64,000 nucleotides of DNA from Cardinalis cardinalis (taxonomy: Eukaryota > Chordata > Aves > Passeriformes > Cardinalidae). The position numbers and the translations under genes were made by a program. The DNA is taken from the NCBI GenBank assembly GCA_014549065.1, contig JACDOX010000034.1:4659065-4723064 (forward strand). Reading direction: 5' to 3'. Position 1 is the stretch's first letter; each line of letters opens with the position of its first letter. This document shows, piece after piece, positions 40,758 through 55,800 of the stretch. The notes beneath the pieces are model-generated. The model saw nothing but the letters and a program-made list of their open reading frames with translations, was not told the origin of the DNA and made no database searches.

Positions 40758-40889
40758 CTAGTTTGTAAATAGGCTTCCACCGAAACAGTGATACAGAATA
40801 TTCACGTGTCGCTTGCAGGGATCCACAATCAAGTAGGCAAAAGTCTGTTGGTGGCTTTTGCTTGAAGGGTAACACAGACCATTAGCATC
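40758..40889 (-). CDS. CFAP300: CFAP300 coding exon 7 with stop codon
   Basis: 132 bp, residues 225-267 and TAG (40760-40758). The acceptor is tcttcctctcag|GAT. It encodes DANGLCYPSSKSHQQTF, then AYLIVDP and ILYHCFGGSLFTN. The residues after HCFG differ from the mammalian ending I recall (YGVGDMS). A reading frame of 68 codons in another register over the same bases is only a shadow. Confidence 0.93.
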   Translation of the reverse strand, partial: DANGLCYPSSKSHQQTFAYLIVDPCKRHVNILYHCFGGSLFTN

Positions 40890-43800
40890 CTGAGAGGAAG
40901 AAAAAAAACCAAAACAGTATTAGGGACAATAGGGATATCTGTAGGAGAATTAATAAAATCTGAAGTTAATAATTTTGTTCTAGTTGTAACTGTTCATTGC
41001 ACAGCAAAATAGAACAAATACACCACAGTTTATTTAAACGGTATATGTCCCCATGAGGATCCCAACACTACAAAATGCACCGTAATTCTGGCTGGATGTA
41101 TCAAATAACCTTGAGGTAAATGTAATATTAATATAAAATGTAAAATTAAACATGTAATCATGTGTTTACACAATTAGAGCCTAAAATACAAATGATGAAA
41201 TATAAAACAGCCCATCATATTTCCTTTGAAAGAGAAAAATAATCACTTACTCTATATCAATACATAAAGCTGTTCCATCCATAATTATTTTTCACTTAAC
41301 ATTTGCTAATGCATCTGTTCAGGTTGCAATATTTGCATTTAAGCAAAACGCTTATTACAGATCACATTAACAACTTTGGACTATTATTGGAAACATTTTG
41401 TGTGCCACTCCTCAGAAAGGGTTTGAAGGGATTCTGGACACCTAGCTGCAAAATCCTGGTTCCTAAAAAAATACATTCAGCTGACAATGTGAAGAGCTGG
41501 AACTGGGCTCTTCACATTAACATCCTACATCTGCACATATCAGTAAAAGCTTCAGTGTTGACAGAGCAGCACAGCTGGACACACTTCAAATCCAGTAGGG
41601 ATCCAGAAACTAGATGGAGGGATTTTTAAACCATTGGGCTTTTTTATTTAGTTGGGGTTTTTTTGTTTAGTTAGTGCGGTAACTGAACACGTGAAAGACC
41701 AATAAATATGTAGCTGACACTTCCTTTCTTTTAAAACATGTAACAGTTTCCTCCTGCTCCCCAACACCTTTGTACAACAGTTGAAGAGATGTGGGTTCTG
41801 TCACACTTTCCCTCCTTGAGGGAAATTGCTACATTGCATATATTGTTCATTTTCTCCAGGAAAATTTTAAACTCACAGACTACAGACTATTCCAGATTTT
41901 ACATCTCTTGCATTCTTCCGTTGAAGCTGTCTTCCTTTGCATAAAATAATCTTTTTTTGGACCAAGGAAACATGAAAACTGTAACTCAGTGGTTAAGTCA
42001 GTCAGTTGAGAAGGAAAAGAGCTGGGTCCCCATTTCTTCACCAAGGACCATTTGTGAATTTTATCCTTTAGCTTTTACTGGCACCTCATTTTCTCCTGCT
42101 GTTTTGAAGAGAATGAATCCATTATTAGATGTTTTGGAGTCCTCCTTTGAGGGATTATTCAAACCCCTAAATCTTAAGCTAAGCATCTCATAAAAGCACT
42201 GTTTTAGACAGGTAGAGATTTGATAATGTTTATTCCCAGAATTTTCCAATGGTAGTCAAATGCCACAAGCTAGAAATAGCATTCTATTTTTAAGCGGCAC
42301 AGCATACAAGCTTTGTAGCTCCAATTGTAAGATACCTAACTTTCTTCAGGTGTTTTCTAAGGATACACGTGTAACAAACACTGGATTCTCAACTGCAGTA
42401 AGGAGAGCAAATTTTAAGATTTTATAGTGCTCAGCATCAAAAGGCCTTTGGAATTTGATCCAAAAATAACCTAAGCTCATGCATGTAACTGAAGAAAAAA
42501 AGTAAAAGACAAGATCAACATCAAGATGTGATTGGTAGTTAAACTCCTTTCCCATTGCTACCAAGGATCCCACTCCTGCAGTCTGTGTGGAATTGATGGA
42601 TGGCAGTTGAGGTTTTGACTGTTTAGAGGCAGTGTGAGCCCACTAAAAATTTGTTCAACACCTCAAGAACAAAAACAATGTAAGTTCTGGTGATGAGGCA
42701 TTTCAAGCAATATACCTAACTTGGTATCAGGAAAATTATCAATATAACCTAATTAAATGAAGAGGTTCTTAATTTTAATTAGCAAAAGAGATCATAAAAC
42801 CCCTAAAATGCTTGAGCATAAAGGCTCTGATATTTACAATTATGCATGTACACAAGTTAAGAATCATACCAATTCCATCTGCGGTGTGGACTTTGGTTCA
42901 CACATGCAGGGGGTGTAATGATTGATTTACTGATGTTAGAGTAGGATAATTTTATTTTTTCTTTGTAGCAACACAGCTGATGATTTAAGAATACATATGC
43001 ATAGCATAAAACAGAAATAAAAATACTGCTGAACATTTTCAAAACTGCATAATGTAATTGAAAATTTTTTAAAATAATTATTGAATAAACTTTGCATTAT
43101 TCTGATATCTAACACTGCCACAGTTTGGGTTCAGGTAAAGAAAGTTCTAAAATAACAGTGAGCACTCCAATACTTAAGCTGTAAAAGTATTTCATTATAT
43201 GCAAAGCTCCAAAACTCTCAAGGCTATGTGGAGTTCGACAGAGTACTTTGTCACAAGATCTAAAATTATTTCTCTTGTGATGCCCAGGTCTATCAGGTTT
43301 TGACGCTCAAGAGCTCTACAGACATTTGTAAGAAAGACCTCAACAAATTAGAGGGTTGGACAATCACCAGCCATATGGAGTTCAACAAGATAGAGTGCCA
43401 GATTCTGCACCTGGGATGGGGCAGCCCTGGACGTACAGACAGACTGGGGAATGAGATGCTGCAGAGCAGTGCTGCACAAAGGGACCTGGGGGTCCTGGTC
43501 AATGACAAGTTGAACATGAGCCAGCAGTGCCCTAGCAGCCAGGAGGGCCAACCCTGTCCTGGGGGCATCAGGCACAGCATGGCCAGCAGGGCAAGGGAGG
43601 GGATTGTCCTGCACTGCTCTGCTCTGGGGCAGCCTCACCTCCAGTGCTGGGGGCAGTTCTGGGTGTCACCATATAAAAAAGACGTGAAACTATGGGAGAG
43701 GGTCCAAAGGAGGGCAATGATGATCGTGAAGGGCCTTGAGGGGAAATCATATGAGGAGTGGCTGAAGTCACTTGCTCTCTTCAGCCTGGAGGAGACTGAG

Positions 43801-46800
43801 AGGAGAGCTCACTGCAGTCTGCAGCTTCCTTGTGAGGGGAAGAGGAGGGGCAGGCACTGATCTCTGCTCTGTGGTGACCAGTGACAGGACCTGAGGCAAC
43901 AGCATGAAGCTGACTCAGGAGAGGTTTAGGTTAGACAGCAGGAAAAGGTTCTTCACCCAGAGGGTGGCTGAGCACTGGAACAGGCTCCCCAGGGAAGTGG
44001 TCACAGCACCAGCCTGGCAGAGGTCAAGAAATGTTTGGACAACACTCTCAGGCACATGGTGTGACTCCTGGGGATGATGGTGCTGTGCAGGCCAGGAGTT
44101 GGACTTGAGCAACCTCATGGGTCCCGTCTAACTCAGCATATTCTGTGATTGTGTGAACTATAACTTACAACTTTGAAATATTTACATTTCTAATAGTGTG
44201 CTTTTTTAGATACTGTTTTAAAATTGTGTTCAGCTGCACAAGTCACTTTTACAAGACCAGCTTTTAAAAATTTATTTATTTTAAAAATTATTTATCTATT
44301 TACATCAGGCTAGGAGGGTATGTCCTTTTCTTCCAGATACAAACCAAGAAAACTTGGCTTAAAAATTGTCAGCTCAGCATAAGGATTAAAATAACACTCT
44401 ACAGTTATTTATCAAATGAACTCAGAAACTAAATCCACTGCAGAAATTTAGTTATTCCTTAAGAGAAACTTTTCATCACAAACATAAGACTTTTGTGCTC
44501 CAGTAAGAGTCCTTCCTGTAAGTGCCATGTGGAGTGGAGTAGTTTTGATCCACAGAACCATCAAACAGACACACTATTTAAGCCTTTCTATTACCTGAGA
44601 GAAAATTATTCAGCATGTTCTTTAATGGAAACTGTAATTTCAGAGTTCTTCTTCACCTCACAAATTTTCAGAATGTGCAGTAATGCCCAATTTTTCTCCA
44701 AGGATACAAGGAGGATAGCCTGCTCTGCATTAACACTGGATCTTCTTTTGTCCATCTATTTTGTTTACAAAATTTGCTAAAGTTTGGTTGGAATTTTGTT
44801 TGTTTGTTGTTTTTTTTCCTTGTAGTACTGATGATATTTAATGTATGGCCAACACAGTTAGGGGAGCTCTTTAATGTCCATCTGCCTAAACACAGAAATC
44901 TGCAAAGTTTCCATCAATTGATTTAGAGGTGTGAAAGGAACAGTAATAACAGGAGAACATCCAGTTACCAGGGTTTTGCCTTTTTATTTTTATTACAGTT
45001 TGCAACCTAGCAGAAAGATAAATTTTGATACACCCATAAAGTGTTTATTTTCAAAAGCCTTTTATGAATCATACACAGTACTTGATGACCAACAGATGAA
45101 CAACTGGGCTATTGGCAACCTGCAGGGAAGTTTGTGCAGTCTGAAATGACATCAGCTACTGCTGTTGAAAGTCGGTACATTATCTGACATTTAATTATCA
45201 CATATTCTGGTTACTCAAGAAGAATTTGAAGTAGTTCATCCTACTGTAACAACTTAAATGACAGATATGCTGAATCTAGTAAACATGCCAGTTCTCAAAC
45301 TTATCTTGATGGTAAATGTATGATTTTGCAAGGGAAAAAGATAGGAATGAGACTTGACAAGGGAGGGGAAAAGAGGTTAGCAGTCATCTCACTACCCCAG
45401 CCTTTTTGTATACTAAACTTCATTGCAGTCTTTACAGAACCAGATACAATACAATTTATTCATAAAACTCTAGCATAATTTCAAAAAACAGAACTATAGG
45501 AAGTCAAGGGTGCATCCTTGATCCTTACTGTTAATTCAAGTTTTTTTATTATCTGAACTTTGCTTTTTTTTTTTATTAGCTAGTTTCTGGATGACTATTA
45601 TGACTTCCACTGTAATCCAGTAAACCTATTTTTAGTGAGCCACCAAATAAAACTTTAGCTGGTGGTTACTAATGAAGAGTTAGTAAAGAGGATGAGAAAC
45701 AGGATGAGATCAGAGAAAGAGTTCATGAATAAAAAAGTGACAACCATGGGAAAATAACCCATTACAATGGAATATTATATTTTCTTTGTGTAAAAGTATA
45801 TTAATTATGTTCATGTTATGTATATTACTGTAAAATCCCATATAAAAATTATGAATACTTACATATGAAGACACTCTGAAGACTGTAGATATAATATGTA
45901 TTTCTTTTGTTTCAGGGTTCTTTTGAACGCTGAAATACAGAGGTATAATACATACTTATTATATAAGTACTGATAATTAGACTCTTTAATTTATTAAATT
46001 AATTCTAAACATATGCACTGTATCCTTGCTCAAATTTTATGAAGGTCAAATTTACAGCTAAAATGCAACTTACGTCATATTGAGCATGAAAAGTTATGTG
46101 GTCATTGTTAGTTAACATGCTTATTATGACATTTTACTGAAAAATATTGAATATATCTAGTGACTTGGTTTCACTGTTCTCAGCTACTAAATCACAGCAA
46201 TATTACCCAGACCTAGATGATTCCAAATATAGAGTTTTCATTTTGATAGATATGAAAAATTATGCAGAACATTTCATAAAAATCTTTTCATATATTCTTT
46301 GAGAAAGAAACCTGCAAAGTGTAGTCTTAATACAGACTACAAGAAGTAGCAGCAGTACTGGTGAAGAAATACATTCTTTAGCTCACTTTTAGTTAGTACA
46401 TAATTATAGTTTAGGTTTATTTTTTCTCCTTTGGAATTTTGTGTATGTAGTCAGCTATGCAACTTGGGATGGGATTAGTTCTGAGCTTTTATATTTCTAG
46501 ACTGTTGTGAAGATTGCCATTTCTTTCATCACATTTACTAATAACNCTGAATATTATTGCAAAGGATCCAGGCATCTTAACCTATTTAAAGTATTTTAAT
46601 ATATCATTTTTCCTCAAGTCTGCTTTAAGTGATTCTTNTATTTCTTCAGAAATTAGATAATGCAACTGCTATTAATTTGTCTAATGTTGCAGATTCCCAC
46701 TTACATTAACTCACTGTGTAACAGCTGAGGCTTAAAACTTCCATACTTACACACTTCCAAGAAATGCATATCTCAAAACCTGCCTTGTCACAAATAGGTT

Positions 46801-49800
46801 CCATTGCCAAGAAAGGTCTCAGTATAGATAAATTACAAGAGAATGTGTGAAACACAGCCCAGCTGAACACCACACCAGATCCAAGCTGTGACAGCAGTCA
46901 CCTGTTACCAGTGCTTAGGCAAAGCTTCTTTTTGTAAGAACAAAGGAGCCCCAAATCAACCAACAGCACCTTTGTTGATTCAATCTCTGCAGCCAATAAA
47001 AGACATTGACTCTCCAATTAACTGATTTCATCTGTAGAGTAATGACACAGTCATGTGTGAACCTATACTATAAGGCTGATCTTTCCTGTGGTCAGTCAGT
47101 AATGAGGCTTTCTCAGAACTTTTTGTTGCATCTGACATGTTGACATACTCAACAGTGGATGAAGACAGCATNGCTGAAATCAGTAGTGACCCCAGTTGTG
47201 TGATTTCCCACCCCTCCAGAGATGACTGCCTTCTCAGCAGGACAGCTCAGCTACCTCANGACTCAGCTTCTGACCCACTGCAGTTTACAGACCAGTGCAT
47301 TAACCCAAACTAACCCAGATGTCACTTTATGCTGACGCACCAGGCTGTAACTGCAGCAGTTCAGAAACTCTTCAACCATCTCTGTGGAAAGAGTGACAAC
47401 TTTCAGAACAAGACATAGAGGATTAGTGGCATTATTGCCTTCTACCATATATCACCACCCCCAAAAGCAACAGTTGTATTAAGTTACTCTGGCTTCAAAA
47501 AACTGTGGTGTTAATTTCTTCTGTCAGAAAACTGTGGTGTTAATTTCTGGTTTCTTAATTTTCATGTTTTTTATATATATATTAGGATACCAAAGTAAGA
47601 GTTGACAAAGAATAAGTCTTCCTATTTATTCCATGACCTTGAGAAATTTTCCCCTTGCGGTTAGCTTCCTGTAAGTAATTTTTCAAAATGTTTATTTTCA
47701 GTACTTTGGTTATTTTTTAAGGCAAAAATTTGTGTCTGTTAAAATCAGATGAGATTCTTCTGACTTGAAATAAAACCGAGAGGTTGCCTTTGACAAGCTC
47801 ATTTGCTCTATTTCTTTTTTCCNCTGAAAGGTTTTAGAAAAAAAACTATCTCGTCCTTTTGAAGAGGATAGTATTTCCTTAAAAATAATGTTAAAAGCCC
47901 CATGTTCTTTCAAATTGTTAACTTCTAAACTATTAATTTGATATGGTANTTCATTGTTTTAATGTGCATCTATTCTCTTTTTATGAAAAGCAAACATCCT
48001 CATGGTCTCTCTATTNACTTTGGGCTTTATTTATATCCTAACCTTACTGGCAAGATTTTACTAGGCTTTCCAAACAATAAAAGAACAACATAATGCTTTC
48101 ACATATATTCATTCATTATGGGGAAAAAGGCATGGAGATGGAGATTAAGAAAGAAGAAAACAATCACTACTACATGCTANAGCAGCTGTCACCATGGAGA
48201 GACAGGCAGAAAAATCAGGGGTTAAGTANAGAGGACAAGATTTATCAACAGAGATTCATAGATTTTATTTTAAATAACGAGTTTTTGTTATGTAAATATA
48301 TCCTTTAAATCAAAATACTACAACAAGGGATAGTGATTTGAAATTATTTAAGTTATACAGGATACAACACTAAACACTAGAATTTTGGATGGATTCAACT
48401 GATCATAGACTAATTACTGATGGGTTAGTAACAGACTACAAGTTGTGCATTACTTTNTTATTAAGAATATGTAACTCTTTTTGCAAAGAAAAAATGTCCG
48501 CCATTTAGTAGCTGTATTTGGAAGTCCCTAGCTTGTAAAATATCTGGAGTTGTTCATTTCAAAAAAATTATTGCATTCTCTCATAATAAAGCNATGCACA
48601 TAGAAATGCTTTAATAAAATGAAACATCAAAACTTTTGATGCTATATTGAATGCAAGTACCTTGGAGTTAGAACTCGGGTATGGTCAGGAAAAAAAAGCT
48701 GTAATAAAGGTAAGTAGGGAAAAGCTCCTTAANAGGTCTGCTGCTCCCTGCAGTAAAGACACTTATGTGGAACTCTTCATGCCAAGGCTCTTGCCCATGA
48801 GGAATACTGTAACAGGACTAAACAGTGGCAGTTTATACATCCATAAGCCTACTGTCATTAGACTAAATTTGTCTCTGGCAGCTAATTTTTCAATGCACAT
48901 CATCAGCCACCAGCTAATAATTATTGAAGTATCCATTTGTTTTTTTACCAAGCCTTCTGATCCTCAAACATAAAAATTAAACCTTAAGGACAGTACAGTT
49001 TCCAGATTTTTTAATACCATGAAAAGTTTTTAATATCACTTTATAAAGAGTAGAAAGTGTCCAATGCAACTGTAATCCAAAATANAATGAAAACACACAG
49101 AAGATAGCAGTCTAAAAAAAGAATTTAAACAAAACTTGGTATTCAATAGGAATTTGAGGGTGAACTTTTTGGTAAAGAGAACTTAAGAGATTACTACTAT
49201 AATCAGCAATCTTTTACTGAAAATAAGAGGCTATAAGAAAGTAATTTTAATTGCTTTATTTTCTGGTGTAATTTGTGCAAGAATGAAGTAACACAGTGGC
49301 CAGAAATTAGAAATTAAGTCAAGACTGTCATTAGCATCCCTATTCAGAGCCTGTCACTGCCTTTTTCTTTCTTAACACAGTGGAAATAAAATAGAAGCAT
49401 AATTTTGGATAAACTGGGAGCAGGGGGAAATGAGACCAAGAAAAAGACAACCATGATTCGGAAGGGGGAGGAAAGGTCTGAAATGTCAAGATTAAAAGCT
49501 TTTCTCATGGGACTGACAAAGAACTCTATACCAAAGGAGAAAGATAAAAGATTCAGTGAAATGGCAAGTTTTATTTTCAGCTGGTAACCGGTGCTAACAC
49601 CAGCTCCTCTGGCAGTGAGAAACCAGCAGACATTTACAGGCAACAGAGAGACATATGGTAGACAAATTCGGAAGATCAGTTACATCACTTGAAAACTTAA
49701 GAGGATAGAAAGCAATATGCCAACTGGCAAAAAAAANNCCCAAAAAAANCAAACAGCACAGGAATACACACTTGAAATATTTTCTCCTAAATATTTTATA

Positions 49801-52800
49801 AGGGATAGAAACAGCACACAAGAGGAAAATACAAAGGGCTAACAGGGAACAGGCTGAGGATACAGAAAAGGTAAACTTTGAAAGCAGGATAAAATTGCGG
49901 GGGGATCTTGGCAGAGGCNTTTTTTCTGTTTTAAGTAATAAGAACTATTTTACATGCCTATCAAATTTTACAGCATGAAAAGGAAAAAAAAATGGAAAGA
50001 GGTTTAAGGAGATAGGGAGGTAAAGAAAATTAGTAGCTTAGAACAGANCTTGAACATGTTAAGGATAAAACAACTCAACAGCAAAGGGGAGCAGTGAAGT
50101 GAAGGAACTGACTGGATTTGCACTTTGTCCTAGATTAATTCAACAACAGAAGAGCAGAAACAGCTNCAGTCAATGCAGAGTCACCTATGGCCCAGGACTG
50201 AAGAAACAAGCAGCTTGACTCAAGTGCAGAATGAACAACATAAAAGAAACAGGAGGGTAGAGTTAAACATTGATGGATCCTTTTATGTCAGATGCTGTGT
50301 TTCTGAAGAACCCACTTGATTCTCATCTATGTATGAGATGAAAATACCAAAACTACTCATACTAACAAAAAATTTAGTAGTATCTTATACAATCTTTATA
50401 TTCCCTTTAGCTAACTAAGAATGAGTCTGTATAACCAATAACTGCATTCCATTTCTCAGCAACCAGAACATATGAAGTTTTGTCANTCAGAGAAGTCAGC
50501 ATATGGATATATGAAAGCAGAGAGAAAATTGGGGTTTTAGTCTGAATCTAAACCTTTGATCAATTACCTCTAATCTCAGTGGGAAAAAAACCCTCACATA
50601 AAGTTCCAAACAATTCCATACACCAAACCTGATAAAAAAAATGTGTGTTAGTTCACTCTGTCATAACAGCAAGATTCTATCACTCTTAACTTTACACAGT
50701 GAGAAGTGTATTTGCAGACCTAGGAAGACCAAAATCCAACTATATTAAAAAAATTAAAAATCAGCAGGGATAAAAAAATATATGGAACTGAAAGTTTCAA
50801 CTAATTATTTCAATTTTTAAATCCTAAATTAAAAGCAGTCTAATTGAAAGTAGCCCAAGATTATACAGGCAAGACTTAATTGTTGATATTTTACCAATGG
50901 CAGTGGGAACAGTCTATTTCCAGTACTGTGCCATGTTTTCAGCAGATGATTATGGAAAAAAAGTATCTTTAAATTGGGAATGATTTATAATATGTGAAGG
51001 CCCATAATTGTAATATAAAAAATGTTATTATGTAGGACTGATGCAATTAAAATTGCTTATATTTTGCCACAGAACTACTGCGATCGTTCCATGGTATTTA
51101 ATTGTTGGACACAAATAAGCTTGCAAGTNAATTAAATAACAGCCCCATTTTTGAAGCAGTAATGTACAATAAACTTACACAAATCAACACTAAGTGTCTA
51201 TGGATAGTACATGTACACAGTTGTACAAAAAGTGAGTAACACTTACCTCACCAAATCTTTATAAAAAGCTTTTGTAGTTTCTAAGTATGGGTCAACTACA
51301 TCTTCAAACTGGCAAAGAGCTCCTCCAATGCAAAAATGCTTAAAAAGACAGAACAGAAATTCCTCACGATCCAATTGAGTGAATAAGTCATAATGGTCCG
51401 AATCCTCCAGAAGCAAAACCTTGTGGAACAAGGAAAAAACAAAGAAGTCAAATTGATAAAAATTTATTTAAGATTCAGTTTATAAATAATGCAGCTAGTA
51501 TGCTGTATGATACACAGAAGTTATGTCCATGTAAAATATATAGATGAGGGACGGAAATATGTATTTCTAAATCCTTCTTCCATTGATGCAATTAGGTTCA
51601 AAATTCTTACATTTAATATAAAGCAGAATCACTGTCAGATTTATGGCTAAAAGACATAAAGGAATATTTTTTAAGTCTGGTTACTTCACTGGTTAATTAT
51701 ATGTCATGCTAGTGAAANAAGCAATCTGAAAATAATCTACCTATATTTGATATGTCAATTGCTGTTAATCAATGGGGTAACTGTTTTTGGTAATATTTCC
51801 TTTTTCATTTTTAAATTGACACAGTTATTTCACATTTGTAAAGGATTTCTAGGATCATCCAGAGGAGATCACTCAAACTCCCATCATTCTTTATTGCAGA
51901 TTCCAGTGAGCCCTGATCTGTAGCCTGGATTAGCCAGACGTGCATCCAGCTGCCTTCATGCATGTCACCTGCCTTTTGCTGAGATATTATGTGAACACAG
52001 AGGACTTGCTAGATTAGTGTCAACATTGGTTCGTGTAAATGTGGACAGGAATTGTAACTCACAATGGCTATAAGACATTTGAGTCGTGTCAGCCAAACTG
52101 CAGATGCCAGCCCAGGCAAAGAGGTCAAAGTTAGACATGAGCCCACTGCTCTCTGGCCCTCTTTATAACANAACTACACAACCTGAGTAAAAAGGGGTCA
52201 GGGCAACAACTGTTCTAGATGGCCACCTCATACATAGCCCAACCTCCTTGGCTGAAACTATAGAAGACATGGCAGGTAGGAAAGAAACATGGAGTCTTGC
52301 AGCCAAGGGCTACCCTCTGACACCAGGAGACAGTTTGGTGCCCTCTACAGTCTTCTGTCCTAGAGCCCTTACTAATTCATTTGAAATTTTGAAGTCATTC
52401 CTGGATTTTGACTTATTCCTTCTGCTCTCTTAGGTCTTAGGAGTAGGAATCACCTTTGTTTCAAACCAATGTTAAACCCTCAACTTGCAAATGCTGACAC
52501 ACACATCACTTCCACAGGAAGGAAACTGGGAAGACACTGAAACCCCAACGATCTCTAATTTTAAATGTTGCCTCTAACCTTCCTACATACAATATATTTA
52601 ATTTTCAGAAAACATTTCAAANGTACACAACTTATAGATAAATACACAGTATTTTGGACTGCTAGGCTACCAACTACATCTGAAATTCAAACATGAGCTT
52701 GAGTTCTCACCTTTTCCCAGAACTTTACAAGACAGACCAGTATTTCAGGCCACATCCTGTAACCAGTGTCACTGGTTCAAATACATTGCCTTCAAAGGAT

Positions 52801-55800
52801 TTGCCAAGTGCAAATGAGTGCAACTCTATAATTATTTAGTACTTATGTTGATTATATATACAAGGAAGAGCAAAATCCAGTTCTCCCACACTAGGCTTTG
52901 CTAATGCTACATAAACACAAGTTTAAAAAATGGTTTTAGCTTATGAAGTCAAAAGAAACACAGTAAAGACATACATTGATTAAAAGGGTGCCACTGTTAG
53001 AGATTCTTTCTCAGATAATCTGCTTTCTGACACTTCCACTAGAGTATAACAAACAGTTTCACATTGCAGGCCTGCTCAGGAGTTGTATTTAGTCATTTTC
53101 CAGTATTATACTGAAAAAAAAATTTCCTCTCCCATAGTTCCTCTTGCTTTAGAGAAAATGTATTAAGACGATTTTCTTTAAATGCCATCAGATATGATAT
53201 GATCAGCATTCCTGTCCAGGAACACTTCAGGATGTAGCTATNGAATACATTCAATTCCATCTGCTACCTGTAAGGCTGGGTGAACCTACAGCTCTGAGTA
53301 TCACAGCACTTTCTTTCGGACCCTTTGTTTCCCCCTCTTAAGCAAATGAGCAGCTGTATTTCCCCATACACCCCCCAGCATTGAGTGCCTGAGACATAGG
53401 TGGGTAGAAGAAGGCTTTACCTTTTTCTCCCACCTAAAAATGAAAGAGGGCTCACCTGAAAAACAAGCAATTTCTTTTACATATTCAGGCACTGTAGTGC
53501 CTCAGTTGTTCGTAAACCATGGCTACTGATGCCTGGTTTTACTACTGTCAGAAAAGAAAACAACCTGAAATATGTGTCCATATAGCACCTAATAAATTAG
53601 GAAAAATTATAATAAATTATTCATTACTATACCGACCTTCCTTAATTCATCAGAGATAAGAATATCATCATAATAGTCATCATAACATTTCACAATAGTT
53701 CCGGTTTCTCTAACAATTCCTTCAGAGTACAGCCGATCAAAAAATGACATGGAAATCTGTGTACAGGGTACCACTGTAGCTTCAATTTTTGTCACTTTAG
53801 AACCTGAAAGGAATAAGAAGCTGGTTGCATGTTTCATATTTAAAAAAAAACCACACATCATGTAAGCATGACTCAATCACAGAGTCCGTCAAAAAAAAAA
53901 AAAANAAAAAAAAAAAAAAGTCAAAAAAAAAGCGCCAAACAAAGCTAAGAAGGAAATAAGTGTAAAGAAAACATTGAATTCATCTGAATACTACTTTCCA
54001 TTAAGGCTCATCTGTCTGCTCCCCCTGTTGGTAAATACCATCAACCGAAACTAGAGATACATGGAACACCGTGTGAACCCAGCATTGCATTAGATCACAC
54101 CCTTAGAAAATCATATCCCACAGCTTAAGCCTTAAAGCATAGGAGGACGTATGCCAAATTTGGCATGATGAAGTACGGAAGTCAATAGCTGCTAACAGCA
54201 CCCCACAAAGTAAAAACCAAAATGAATATGGCCTCAAAGAATTTTTGATTTGTTAAGTATTATATTGAACTTTTAAAAAAGTTATTTTGTAGCCATTGTA
54301 GGCTTTATTAAGCAGCTATTTCAGAAGATGAAAGAGGTACTATCAGCACTTCCTGCATGAATCTGGAGTAGTACCTTTGTAATCATTAAATGCGGAATAT
54401 ATTTTTCTATCATTTTTTCCCTTTGNTTGCAGATCATCCAAGGCTGGATCCTGTTGCTCACAGACATCTAGTGCCATTTGAGATGCCTGCCCTACAGTAT
54501 ATTCCTTTAAGAGGTATCAGTCCATAAGGGCACATATCTTCTCTATATACAGTGTTACATCTACAAATCTGTCTGCATGGTGTTGGATAAGTTATGGCAT
54601 CTCAATCAGCATTAGGCCCCATGTTTAAGAAGCCTTGGACTCAGCCCAGTTCTGTCTGCTCTCTGCAGACCAAGTGTTCAGCCCAAATGTTAGAACATGT
54701 TCTCCATCCATCTCCAGGTCTGCCTGAACAACCTCCAAAGTGCTTCTGAACAGGAGAGGGGAGGAGAGCACGAGTGAGCATTCAGCACAAGAGCACTGTG
54801 TCTCAGCAGAGAGAATATTCACAACATTCCAGCTGTCCATGAGTTTATTCTTATCTCTTCTCTTCTGTAGGCTCCCTTGATGGGGGACTGGCCAGCAACA
54901 TCACAGTATCTAAAGGCTTTTTACCATACAATTAAAGATAAAATTCAGTGCTGTCCTGACAAACTGACCTAAAGGATCACTAAGCAATACTCTTCAGGAA
55001 ATGTACAAATTTGCCTCTACATGACAGTATTTCAGGACCAGAAACATGCCAGAAAGGGATGCATGAACCATGACGCTTCCAAGAACACCTATCATTTCAT
55101 TCCAATCCTAGTCTTTGTAAGCACAGAATAAAGTAAATTTTCTCTTGCCCACACCTGCAGAAAACCTTGGGATTTCTGCCATATACTATTACATAGAGAC
55201 TACTTATTCATAGGTTAANTAGGGCTGGCATTTAAATACCTAAACCTGGGTAAACGGTACCACCCAACCAANNAATACCAGGAAAAAAAAAAAAGATAAA
55301 TTATAAATTGATAGCTTGAAAATATGCCTACTTAAGCTAAAATACTGACAGAAAATTTTAAAATTATTTTATTGGACCATTGTGATCTCAAGAAAATCTG
55401 TTAAAGACAAAAGCACAGCATTAATTGCCTGGTTTCCTGTCTACCGACAATGGTTATGAAAAAGGGCACCTTTTGTCAAAGAACAGAAGGTTTAGTTCCT
55501 TCACCTACCTGCATGGATAGTGGCTATACAAAATAATCATATTACATAACCAAGTCAGAAAAATAATGAATTATAGCTTTACAATCTATGGAAAAAACCA
55601 AACTGATTTATATTTATTTATTTGTACTTCCTCCCACCCCCTCACTTCCAGTTTCCTCTAGTTCTCCAGCTCTCTTTCACAGCTATTGAATTTTTATTTT
55701 ATAAGGGATTTATTATGAGACTAATCAGCTTTTGTCACATTAATTATTTTAAAATTAACATTAAAACCTGAGTTGACTAACAAACATCAGATGCTAAGTG

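Noticed and set aside
40669..40875. 68-codon minus-strand frame
   Set aside because: It overlaps CFAP300 exon 7 in another register; the spliced frame matches the known protein and this one matches nothing.
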